Origin: JAUNBN01 sp036645935
GTDB lineage: Bacteria; Bacillota; Clostridia; Oscillospirales; Ruminococcaceae
Length of the DNA stretch: 64,000 nt
Assembly: GCA_036645935.1 (NCBI GenBank)
Contig: JAVXNE010000003.1
Location: forward strand, 62,001 to 126,000
Direction: 5' to 3'
Shown here piece after piece: positions 9,347 to 16,875 of the stretch (its first letter is position 1; each line of letters begins with the position of its first letter). Both the position numbers and the translations under genes were made by a program. The notes below the pieces were generated by a model. That model had not been told where the DNA came from, did not search any database, and was given only the letters and a program-made list of their open reading frames with translations.

Positions 9347-9454
9347 TCACCATATAATCAGCAGCGAAACGGCAAGCCCCATGCCAATCAGCAAGGCGGA
9401 AAAGAAAACTTCCACGATAATGCCCAGCGCTGTTTTACCTATGTATTTATTCAT
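9347..9454 (-). CDS. 35-residue single-pass membrane protein between trkA and trkH
   Basis: A complete short gene: ATG at 9454, stop TGA at 9347-9349. The product begins MNKYIGKTALG and continues as one hydrophobic helix of about 22 residues ending in LLIIW. It starts 3 bases after the trkA stop and ends 4 bases before the trkH ATG, so no room is wasted around it. A GCAGGG purine stretch lies 8-13 bases before the ATG. No other gene explains this 116-base gap. By analogy it resembles KdpF, the tiny stabilising subunit of the Kdp ATPase, but I recognise no sequence homology. Probably an accessory subunit of the TrkH channel (inference). Confidence 0.65.
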   Translation of the reverse strand: MNKYIGKTALGIIVEVFFSALLIGMGLAVSLLIIW

Positions 9455-9457
9455 GAA

Positions 9458-10132
9458 TTAACCCTGCCTTCCTTTCGCGAAGCATGCAGCAGTGCTGTCC
9501 ATTGCCTCGTCGTCTCCAATAACGATAACTCTATCAAACTCGCCTATAACAGTCTGGCCGTTTGGAACCACAACGCCGAGATCGTTGATGAGCGCAACGG
9601 CGATAACGCCCTTTGGCAACCCAATTTGCTGCAGTTCTTTGTTTGCGGCAGCACACCCGGCTTCGGCTGTGAACTCCCGAATGCGCGTGCTGTTTGATTT
9701 GGATTTCAGAATTGCGTTCACCTCAACGAGATCGAGCTCCTGCTCGATAATATCCGCTATGCGCGCAGTGCTGCTTATAACGGAATCCACTCCGAGCAGG
9801 TGAAACACCCTGATGTTTTTGGGATTGTTTACGCGGGATATGGTTCTTTTGACTCCGAAATAGTCCTTGGCAAGCATACAGGCGACAAAGTTGTTCTGGT
9901 CCTGCCCTGTGACAGCAATAAACACGTCCGCTTTAAAAATGTTGGCTTCTTTGAGACACTCAGCGTCTGTTGCATCCCCGCACGTCACCTCTGCCTTTGA
10001 ACCGAATTCCTCCGCAAACTGAGTGCATTTTTCATAGCTTCCATCAACAATCATGACCGAGTGCTTTTCCGCGAGCAGCGTTTTTGCTAAGTAATACCCG
10101 ACGTTTCCTCCGCCGGCTATAAGTATTTTCAT
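9458..10132 (-). CDS. trkA: TrkA potassium channel regulatory subunit (RCK_N + RCK_C)
   Basis: 224 residues. A Rossmann RCK_N domain (1-135) starts with the nucleotide-binding glycine motif AGGGNVG and has the acidic residue at the end of strand 2 (IVDGS). An RCK_C domain (about 140-212) follows with the ELDLVEVNAIL and GVIAVALINDLGVVVP segments. Full-length E. coli TrkA has two such tandem units; this single unit matches KtrA-type proteins, which form octameric rings under the membrane subunit and gate it with ATP/ADP or NADH; RCK_C domains can bind c-di-AMP in Firmicutes. The start overlaps the preceding RCK_N gene by 4 bases (ATGA) and has a GGGGGA site. Confidence 0.9.
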   Translation of the reverse strand: MKILIAGGGNVGYYLAKTLLAEKHSVMIVDGSYEKCTQFAEEFGSKAEVTCGDATDAECLKEANIFKADVFIAVTGQDQNNFVACMLAKDYFGVKRTISRVNNPKNIRVFHLLGVDSVISSTARIADIIEQELDLVEVNAILKSKSNSTRIREFTAEAGCAAANKELQQIGLPKGVIAVALINDLGVVVPNGQTVIGEFDRVIVIGDDEAMDSTAACFAKGRQG

Positions 10133-10536
10133 ATTGATTCCCCCGTAAGCATTTCAGAAAGTGCGCCGCATGTGTACTGTGCGGGACACACCGTTCTGAA
10201 CCCGAGTTTCTGCATTATCTCAACGCGCTGCGGATCGCTCACGCGCACAGTCACATTCAAGACAGAATAAAGCTTCTTTGCAATTTGAGCAATCATGATG
10301 TTCATATTGTCGTCCGACGTCACCGCGACCACAGCATCTGCCTTTTCGATTCCCGCAGCTTTGAGGATTTCCTCATCGATCGGAACCCCCGGAACGGTGA
10401 GTCCGTTGAAACCGACTCCGAGTTTTTGCAGATTTGCGCTCAATTGGTCAATCACTGCAACATCATAACCGTTTTCCGAAAGCCGCAGCGCAAGATTTGA
10501 ACCAACACGCCCGCAGCCCGCAATTATTACATACAT
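10129..10536 (-). CDS. RCK_N-only TrkA-like protein
   Basis: 135 residues, only one Rossmann RCK_N domain: the glycine motif AGCGRVGSN near the start, a conserved VIDQ at the end of strand 2, then VTSDDNMN and a strand with NVTVRVSDPQ. It stops right where the RCK_C domain would begin. A GAGGAG site lies 6 bases before the ATG. It is overlapped by the next trkA gene by 4 bases, so both products are made together. A mixed ring of full and half RCK subunits, or a separate nucleotide-sensing partner, is likely (inference). It is not a truncated remnant: the end is clean and the coupling is intact. Confidence 0.85.
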   Translation of the reverse strand: MYVIIAGCGRVGSNLALRLSENGYDVAVIDQLSANLQKLGVGFNGLTVPGVPIDEEILKAAGIEKADAVVAVTSDDNMNIMIAQIAKKLYSVLNVTVRVSDPQRVEIMQKLGFRTVCPAQYTCGALSEMLTGESI

Positions 10537-10554
10537 AAAAAACTCCTCATTTTT

Positions 10555-10872
10555 TCAAGTGTGACTTTTGGTCTGTTCAGCATCGTTCTCGTCAAATATA
10601 TATCGCTTCTCAGAGAAAATGCGTCCAAAAGAGTCGAGATTTTGCAGCGCGGGAACATATGTAGGATCAAGGCTCCACGCCGCACGGAAATGTTTCATTG
10701 CAGTCACGTGATCATCCTGTTTCTCGTACAGCAACCCCATCAGATTGTGCGGCACTGCCTCGTGCGGATAATCGCTCATTGCACCTCGAAGCATTTTTTC
10801 ACATTTTTTATATTCATGGTGTACGATCATCGCACGCGCTTGCAAAATCAACTGCTTTAATGCTTCTTCCAT
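10555..10872 (-). CDS. Small TPR-repeat protein
   Basis: 105 residues, all-helical, with two to three tetratricopeptide-like units: EAVPHNLMGLLYEKQDDHV and the next helix pair with MKHFRAAWSLDPTYVPAL, the DP.Y.PA pattern being typical at a TPR boundary. The ATG at 10872 is preceded by GGAGAGGTGA; a longer frame to 10944 runs through a dispersed repeat and is not credible. It is cytoplasmic, with no signal. It is the first gene of the potassium operon, 18 bases before the RCK_N gene, so it may scaffold or adapt that system, but the function is unknown. Confidence 0.7.
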   Translation of the reverse strand: MEEALKQLILQARAMIVHHEYKKCEKMLRGAMSDYPHEAVPHNLMGLLYEKQDDHVTAMKHFRAAWSLDPTYVPALQNLDSFGRIFSEKRYIFDENDAEQTKSHT

Positions 10873-10912
10873 AAAGTAAATCACCTCTCCGGTCACTCTG
10901 TTAGCGCATGAA

Positions 10913-10942
10913 TTTGTCATTCTGAGCAGCGCTAAGAATCTC
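10913..10942. repeat. Copy of a short dispersed imperfect-palindromic repeat
   Basis: The plus strand reads TTTGTCATTCTGAGCAGCGC and then ends in AAGAATCTCA. From memory this pattern (GTCATTCTGAGCG.AGCGAAGAATCTC) occurs as a scattered intergenic element in many bacterial genomes. Only one copy is seen in this window, just upstream of the TPR gene. Confidence 0.4.
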
Positions 10943-11100
10943 ATATTCAGGGCATCGCCGATATTGAACCGTTTTTTTCACCACCATTGTCAGCTTGCTC
11001 ATCTGCGATTCTTTCTGTCGACATCATATGACAACCGATGAAAGAGCGGCGTTAATAATGAGCAATGGATGTTATAATTTTGTTAATTTATGTTTTAAGC

Positions 11101-11137
11101 AAACAAAAACCCCGCAACCATTAAAATGATTGCGGGA
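11101..11137 (-). terminator. Terminator of the rbs-like operon
   Basis: Hairpin CCCGCAACCA (11111-11120) with TGATTGCGGG (11127-11136); on the minus strand it is followed by GTTTTTGTTT. It lies downstream of the amidohydrolase gene and the short remnant, and ends the operon. Confidence 0.8.
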
Positions 11138-11186
11138 TCCTCGTTGGGAAAACGGGAAAGAGATAGATCTCCACTGTTTTAAGCGC

Positions 11187-11282
11187 TTATTTGCGCAGCA
11201 ATGTCGAATACACATCGATGTTGTAGAGCATTTTGCTAAAGCGAAAATCGTCTTTAAAGTCGTACATTAAGCCAATCTGCAA
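11187..11282 (-). pseudogene. Short coding remnant or micro-gene (31 codons)
   Basis: Minus-strand frame from TTG 11282 to TAA 11187 encodes a protein-like string, MQIGLMYDFKDDF and then RFSKMLYNIDVYSTLLRK, with normal codon use and amino-acid composition. There is no ribosome site and an in-frame stop lies 7 codons upstream. It looks like the C-terminal end of a lost gene left between the amidohydrolase and the operon terminator; I do not recognise the family. A real small protein is the alternative. Confidence 0.35.
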
Positions 11283-11318
11283 ACAAGTATATTGCTTTTA
11301 AACCCGTTCAATTGGCGA

Positions 11319-12580
11319 TCACTTCTCCAACAATAAAGCTGCTGCATTATCAAAAAGCAACGCCCTTGATATCTCTGTCGCGTTGTTAAACGTGATTATC
11401 CCGTCTGAAACCTTTTCAGAAAGAACTTTGCAGATGCACTGCCGTGCCATTTTTTGATGAGAGTACACACCGTCGGGAAAACGATAATCTCCGCCAAACC
11501 CGATGATTTTGTTGTATGGGAGAAATTCAAGCCACTCACTCAGAGCCCGCTTACACGCTATCGGCGATACGATGTGTGCCCAGCACATGTCAATAAACAC
11601 GTTGGGGAACATCTTGCAGAGAGCTCCCAGCTCAGAATAGAACGGATATCCAATATGAAAGATGTCAAATCTCAAGTTGGGATACTCAAAGAACAGCTTG
11701 TTTAAACACGATGGATTGCTGTGAACTAAAATGTTCCCGTTTCCTTCAAGCAGCCCTGTATGCACCTGAACAACCATATTGTGCTTTTGGGCAAGTTCCA
11801 AAATATAGCGAAAAACATAGTCCTGAAACGACTTGGAGGTGTGACAAACCTGTTCGCTTCGGTCAATATAATAATTTGATTCAAACAGATTGTTGAATCC
11901 CTTTTCTGCCTCATCGCGCGTTGCTCGCTCAAAATCAAGCGAGCGAAGATAAGCCAAACCGCATTTCAAGACATTGCTCTGCGTTTTAAACTGACCTATC
12001 CTTATTTCACACGCCTCAAGGTAATTTTCAAAGCTGGAGATGGATGTTCCTGTGCTTTTTTCAAGATTTTCGATGTCGGTTCCATATTTCGGATAAACCA
12101 GAGAATCAAAATTGTTGACGCAGACAAAATACTCGGAATCCGCGTCCGTCATAGCGCCACAATCGAGGAAAGAAATCTTTATTTTCGAGAGGTCTTTAAT
12201 AACTCTTTTGTAATGGCCGCCTTTTTTCATTGAAATCATAAAGGCATCATTGATCTTTTCAATTGTCGAGCTGTCGACTCTCTCATATCCGTAAATTCCG
12301 GAAACCGCCATGTCAAGACTTCTTCCGTATCCCGTGTTGCGGCAGAATTCCCAATTTTTTTGACTATATTCCACTTCTCAATCACGCTCAGGTCTCCGGA
12401 TTTCACAATCTGAAGATTCTCCTGTGAAAGACCGCTTGAGACGAGATCTACACAAAAATAATGGAAAAGATACTCTCCGAAAATATCCTTTGCGTTTCGC
12501 TGGTTTTCCCATGGGGCAAGATGCTCATGGGAATCCATAATGATAAGTCCGTCGATATATGATTTAAGCTCGTCAATCAT
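11319..12580 (-). pseudogene. Amidohydrolase-2 family protein split by an apparent -1 frameshift
   Basis: The N-terminal piece (ATG 12580) has the metal motif MDSHEHLAPW; the rest (to 11319) has QVHTGLLEGNGN, FDIFHIGYP, VFIDMCWAH and FGGDYRFPDG, giving the His/His/His/Asp set of a TIM-barrel amidohydrolase related to uronate isomerase and decarboxylases. The two pieces are in different frames. They join smoothly if the A7 run on the minus strand at 12361-12355 is read as A8: the protein would then read WNIVKKNWEFCRNTGYGR and be about 420 residues. No other lesion is seen, so this is either a homopolymer sequencing error, a recent mutation or a slippage site. It begins 15 bases after rbsD and is the last gene of the operon; it probably acts on the imported sugar or sugar acid. 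Confidence 0.75.
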
Positions 12581-12595
12581 AGACAGTATCTACGT

Positions 12596-12994
12596 TTAAA
12601 ACGTAACTCCTGAAACAAGGATTATGTTTGCATAAGAGGTACACTCGCCTGTTCTGACAACGGCCTTGGAATTCTCCGTGAGTTTTTTGAATTCCTCGTG
12701 ACTCACGTAGTCAACTTTGATTTTGCCGTCAAAGCGCTTGAGAAGCTCTGTGTGCAATTCACCTGAAACTGTTTTGATCTCTTTTGCGAGAATGATTCTT
12801 TCCACGCACAGTTCAGTCAGCACCGTGTCAAGCGTATCCAAAAACGAAGGAACTCCAAATTTGAGGGCAAGATCTATTCTTTGGGCATTCCCGCGTATCG
12901 GGAGGCCGCAATCTCCTATCGTAAGCGTATCAGTGTGGCCCATTTCCGCGATTACGGAGGTGAGCGGTGCGTTTAAAAGATAAGTTTTTTTCAT
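12596..12994 (-). CDS. rbsD: D-ribose pyranase / RbsD-like sugar mutarotase
   Basis: 132 residues over the full length of RbsD. Diagnostic segments: MGHTDTLTIGDCGLPI near the N-terminus (His and Asp of the active site), GVPSFLDTLDTVL, the central AKEIK, and the C-terminal VVRTGECTSYANIILVSGVTF region. RbsD interconverts pyranose and furanose forms of D-ribose or a related sugar, in the cytoplasm, as a decamer. Here it follows an ABC importer and an esterase, 50 bases after the latter; no ribokinase is present, so the substrate may not be ribose itself. Confidence 0.9.
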   Translation of the reverse strand: MKKTYLLNAPLTSVIAEMGHTDTLTIGDCGLPIRGNAQRIDLALKFGVPSFLDTLDTVLTELCVERIILAKEIKTVSGELHTELLKRFDGKIKVDYVSHEEFKKLTENSKAVVRTGECTSYANIILVSGVTF

Positions 12995-13044
12995 TATTAA
13001 GAATTTCCTTATTGTTGTGAAATATTATTCAAAGCACCGGCAAT

Positions 13045-14220
13045 TTACTCAACAACGAGGCCTTTCGTCTCTGTGTCGCGCCTAAAATGCCTCATGAACT
13101 CCCATGCAAGCTCTGCCATTGTTGCAGGTGGCCAGTGAGGCTGACCCTCTATGCTAATAACCTTCAGCAACTCCTGTCCACAGCCGTTGCTGAAATATGA
13201 TATGAAGTGACGGACGCCAAGCACTGTTATTGTCTCTGTGCGGTCGGCTGGAAATCCGTGTTTGCGTTCAACTTCGCTGTCGCTGTCCTTGCATGCCACG
13301 CAGACGTCAAAAGGAATTTCCGCATGCCCAATCGAACGCAGTTTTTTGTTGAGCATCGCAATTTTATCTATGGCCTGCGATGGTATAACCTTGGCTCTGC
13401 TGTCAAACAGTTTCGAGAGGGTCGGGTCATCTCCGGTCGACTGACTGTGCCTGTCAGGACCCATGGTGTCAAGAGTGAGATTGTCCTTATTTGCCGGGAA
13501 ATATTCGAGAGATTCCTCCTGACCGCACACAATCACGCATGGCAGCTGTCGGTTAGCAGGAGCTGCTGAGATATCTTCGGGCAACATGAAATCAGGAAGG
13601 CTGAAAGGAGATCCGCACGGTGCTGCCGCCGCGAAAATTTCGGGGTGGCGAAGCGTGCACATTATTGTCTGAATGCCGCCTTGCGAATACCCTGTGCAGT
13701 ATATTCTGCTTTTGTCAACAGCGCACTTTGAACACACAATATCGAGAATTCGCATAAGATTGTCTTCGTTGTGATTTTGCGCCGAGATAACAATCATCTC
13801 TTCACGAGCAGCAATCGGAAGGAATCCCGAGTTCTCCTCCCAATAAATAGGCATACAAGCGCCGTGGTTCACAAATAGAAGCGGATATTTTTTGCTTTTG
13901 TTCTCAGGAAGATACATTGAGGCAGGTGTGTACAGCGCCCATTTTGTATAGAGGTTCTCTGTCTCGAAGAGCTCTTTTTTAAGCCCGATTTCACCGAGAT
14001 AAGCAAGAAGATCCTCACCCATCTCATCCTCATAGAGGATATATGGCCGCATGTTGGTCACAAGCTTTTCGCCATATTCGCTGCCTATAATCGCCTCAAA
14101 ATCGACACAGCCCTTGCGAGGCATATCGCGAATTCTCGGACGAAGCGGCATAGGCTCGGTACCTATATTCCAGGTTCGTGGAATGTCCCATAGGTATTCG
14201 TTTTCGTATTTGTAAGACAC
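13045..14220 (-). CDS. Alpha/beta-hydrolase, esterase / depolymerase-like
   Basis: 391 residues. The nucleophile elbow GYSQGG (GxSxG) is seen near residue 178, preceded by KYPLLFVNHGACMP (oxyanion-side strand) and followed by AAPCGSP, PCVIVCGQEE and a late His in GVRHFISYF, giving a plausible Ser-Asp/Glu-His set. The overall pattern resembles polyhydroxybutyrate depolymerase/feruloyl-esterase relatives. There is no signal peptide, so it is cytoplasmic and would act on a substrate brought in by the adjacent ABC transporter. GTG start at 14220 behind AAGGAGG. Possible role: removal of an acyl group from an imported sugar ester (inference). Confidence 0.75.
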   Translation of the reverse strand: MSYKYENEYLWDIPRTWNIGTEPMPLRPRIRDMPRKGCVDFEAIIGSEYGEKLVTNMRPYILYEDEMGEDLLAYLGEIGLKKELFETENLYTKWALYTPASMYLPENKSKKYPLLFVNHGACMPIYWEENSGFLPIAAREEMIVISAQNHNEDNLMRILDIVCSKCAVDKSRIYCTGYSQGGIQTIMCTLRHPEIFAAAAPCGSPFSLPDFMLPEDISAAPANRQLPCVIVCGQEESLEYFPANKDNLTLDTMGPDRHSQSTGDDPTLSKLFDSRAKVIPSQAIDKIAMLNKKLRSIGHAEIPFDVCVACKDSDSEVERKHGFPADRTETITVLGVRHFISYFSNGCGQELLKVISIEGQPHWPPATMAELAWEFMRHFRRDTETKGLVVE

Positions 14221-14245
14221 GATGACTTCCTCCTTTATATTGTTA

Positions 14246-15241
14246 TCAGTCTTTTCCGACCGCTTTCAGCATGCGCTTATTTTTCATATCGTCCAAAAAC
14301 ACAGCGATGAGAATGACTATTCCCTTGCATATATACTGCCAGAAGCTGTCCATTCTGAGCAGGTTCAAACCGTTGTTGATAAAACCTATTATGAAAGCAC
14401 CGAGGATAGTTCCGAAAATTCCGCCCTGACCGCCGCTCATCGATGTTCCGCCAAGCACGACTGCCGCAATGGCATCCATCTCCATTCCTGTTCCGAGGTT
14501 GGGCTGCATGGAATTGTTACGGCTGGTGTACACAAGACCCGCAAGTGCTGCAAGTGCGCCGGAGATTGCAAATATGAGAACCTTGATGCGTTTGATGTTT
14601 ATGCCCGCATACTGCGCTGCCTTTGCGTTGCCGCCGATTGCATACATGTGCCGGCCTGCCCTTGAGCGGTTCAGAATTAAATATGTCATCGCAATAACAA
14701 GAATCATGTATATGACAGGCCACGGGAGAAACCCGAGCGAACCGCCGCCAAACTCAATAAATGCCTTGTCGGTAAGCCTGAGCGTGCCGGCGGTCGTTAT
14801 TACAAATACCATACCTCTTAAAATGCTCTGCATCGAATAGGTCACGATGAACGGGGGCAAATTGGTGTTTGCAATAATCAAACCATTAATCACTCCCGCA
14901 CAAGTTCCTGAAAGGAGTCCACCAAGAGCGCAAAGCCAGAATGGAAACCCTGCAAGTGACATATACGCCGAAACCATTCCGGCCAGAGCCATGACCGAGC
15001 CGGCTGAAAGGTCAATTCCTCCGGTAATGAGGATCATTGTAAGCGCACAGCTCACATACATGTTAGTTGAAATTTGACGGGAAACGTTTATAAGATTGCG
15101 TCCCGTGAGAAAAGTGTCGGTTGAAAGTGATAATATTACAAATATAACCGCCAGAAAAGCTATCTGACCGATATATTGCGTTATAAACTCTTTGAACCCA
15201 CCGTGCAGATTATTATTTCTGTTTATCTTTGCATTTTCCAT
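14246..15241 (-). CDS. rbsC: Sugar ABC transporter permease, RbsC family
   Basis: 331 residues with eight to ten membrane helices. The RbsC/branched-chain permease signature is seen in MILITGGIDLSAGSVMAL (about 78-95) and in the cytoplasmic AAVVLGGTSMSGGQGGIFGT loop that contacts the ATPase. Forms the membrane channel of a CUT2-type importer with RbsA and RbsB. A GGGAG site precedes the ATG. The gene starts 19 bases after the rbsA stop. Confidence 0.92.
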   Translation of the reverse strand: MENAKINRNNNLHGGFKEFITQYIGQIAFLAVIFVILSLSTDTFLTGRNLINVSRQISTNMYVSCALTMILITGGIDLSAGSVMALAGMVSAYMSLAGFPFWLCALGGLLSGTCAGVINGLIIANTNLPPFIVTYSMQSILRGMVFVITTAGTLRLTDKAFIEFGGGSLGFLPWPVIYMILVIAMTYLILNRSRAGRHMYAIGGNAKAAQYAGINIKRIKVLIFAISGALAALAGLVYTSRNNSMQPNLGTGMEMDAIAAVVLGGTSMSGGQGGIFGTILGAFIIGFINNGLNLLRMDSFWQYICKGIVILIAVFLDDMKNKRMLKAVGKD

Positions 15242-15260
15242 AAGTCGCGTCTCCCATTGT

Positions 15261-16742
15261 CTATATGTTTACTGCGTATTTCATGATTTCTTCTTGCGTC
15301 GCCTCTGAATGATTGAGCACCTTTGACACCGATCCCTCGCGCATAACCACAACTCTGTCGCTCATGTTAATTATCTCCGGAAGCTCGGAAGAAATCATAA
15401 TAATCGCGATTCCTTGCTTCGCAAGATCATTCATAAGGGCGTATATCTCTGCCTTAGCTCCAACATCGATTCCACGCGTCGGCTCATCCATTATCAACAG
15501 CTTTGGTTTTGTTGCAAGCCAGCTTGCTATAACCACCTTCTGCTGATTGCCGCCTGAAAGATTCTGAAGTCTCGTCTTTTGATTCGGAGCCTTTATAGAC
15601 AGTGCCTTAATATATTCATCCGTTATTCCACGCTCTTTCGCCGCGTTCACAGATATCCCGTGAATGAAATTCCGCAGCACTTTAAGTGTCGTGTTGAACC
15701 TAATTGTTTGCAGCGGGATGATTCCCTCTTCCCTACGGTTTTCGGGAATGTAGCCAATGCCCAGTTCGTAAGCGACTGAGGGGTTGGTTATCGATATTTT
15801 GTTACCGCATAGTTCCACTTTGCCCGCGGTCATCTCATCAAACCCGAGTAACGCTTTCATCGTCTCGGTGCGCCCAGCGCCCACAAGCCCCGCAAAGCCG
15901 AGAATCTCACCGCGCCTAACTTCAAAGCTGACGTCGTTCACTTTATTTGAGGATACTCCATCGGCCCTAAAGATCACATCTTCAGATTTGTTATAGGTTC
16001 GCGTGTAATAGTTGGTCATCTCGCGCCCGACCATCAATCGAACAATTTCATCGTTATTAGTCTCTTTGACATTCATGGTGGAGACCGATGTCCCGTCACG
16101 CAGAATTGTGACACGGTCCGCAATCTGCGACAATTCTGACAGGCGGTGAGAGATGTAAATTATTCCGATTCCGCGAGATTTGAGCATTCGTATATTTTTA
16201 AACAACGCTTCGATTTCCTTATCGGAAAGCGAGGAGGTCGGTTCGTCCATAACAATTATTTTGGCATCAAATGAAACCGCTTTAACGATTTCCACCATCT
16301 GCTGTTGAGCGATGGTAAGCTCGATTATCTTTTTGTCAACTTTAAGCTCGAGTCCCAGCTCATCGACAAAGCGCTGGGCATTTTCGTACATTGTGCCATA
16401 ATTCAGCAAGCCGTTTTTTAAAGGTTCACGATTGATGAAGATATTCTCCGCAACCGTCAAATATGGGGCTAAGACAAGCTCCTGATGTATGATGCTGATT
16501 CCGAGATCACGAGCGGAAAGCACATCCGTAATATTTGCGGTTGCTCCGTTAATGAGGATTTCACCATCGTCTTTCTGATGTATCCCTCCAAGGACATTGA
16601 TGAGCGTTGATTTTCCCGCGCCGTTCTCTCCCACCAACGCGTGAACCTCGCCCTCGTGCAGAGAAAGGTTGACACCACGCAGCGCATAGACACCGGGAAA
16701 GCGTTTGTGAATGTTTTTCATTTCAAGCAGGTAGTTCTTCAA
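15261..16742 (-). CDS. rbsA: Sugar ABC transporter ATP-binding protein, RbsA family
   Basis: 493 residues with two tandem nucleotide-binding domains. Domain 1 has Walker A GENGAGKST, a variant signature (TIAQQQMVEIVKA) and Walker B IIVMDEPTSSL. Domain 2 has the degenerate P-loop GLVGAGRTE, an intact LSGGNQQK signature and LLIMDEPTRGID. This asymmetric double cassette is typical of CUT2 importers for ribose, xylose, galactose or myo-inositol. TTG start at 16742 behind AAGGGGGA. It is separated from rbsB by a strong hairpin, which would lower its expression relative to the binding protein. Confidence 0.93.
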   Translation of the reverse strand: MKNYLLEMKNIHKRFPGVYALRGVNLSLHEGEVHALVGENGAGKSTLINVLGGIHQKDDGEILINGATANITDVLSARDLGISIIHQELVLAPYLTVAENIFINREPLKNGLLNYGTMYENAQRFVDELGLELKVDKKIIELTIAQQQMVEIVKAVSFDAKIIVMDEPTSSLSDKEIEALFKNIRMLKSRGIGIIYISHRLSELSQIADRVTILRDGTSVSTMNVKETNNDEIVRLMVGREMTNYYTRTYNKSEDVIFRADGVSSNKVNDVSFEVRRGEILGFAGLVGAGRTETMKALLGFDEMTAGKVELCGNKISITNPSVAYELGIGYIPENRREEGIIPLQTIRFNTTLKVLRNFIHGISVNAAKERGITDEYIKALSIKAPNQKTRLQNLSGGNQQKVVIASWLATKPKLLIMDEPTRGIDVGAKAEIYALMNDLAKQGIAIIMISSELPEIINMSDRVVVMREGSVSKVLNHSEATQEEIMKYAVNI

Positions 16743-16778
16743 GCTTTAAATCCCCCTTAATAATTCGCGCCGCACCTG

Positions 16779-16811
16779 CCCGCTCCGTCGCATTTCTTGC
16801 GGCGGAGCGGG
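16779..16811 (-). promoter_or_regulatory. Intercistronic hairpin between rbsB and rbsA
   Basis: GC-rich stem CCCGCTCCG.CGCA (16779-16792) against TGCGGCGGAGCGGG (16798-16811). There is no T-run on the minus strand, so it is more likely an mRNA-stabilising or attenuating structure behind rbsB than a full terminator. Confidence 0.65.
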
Positions 16812-16875
16812 TATTCGTTCAAATGCCGTCGTTACTTAATTTAAGTAAACTTAAACAGTTGATACAAAACAGTGC

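Noticed and set aside
10873..10944. Longer start for the TPR protein
   Set aside because: It runs through the dispersed repeat, and the ATG at 10872 has a ribosome site.
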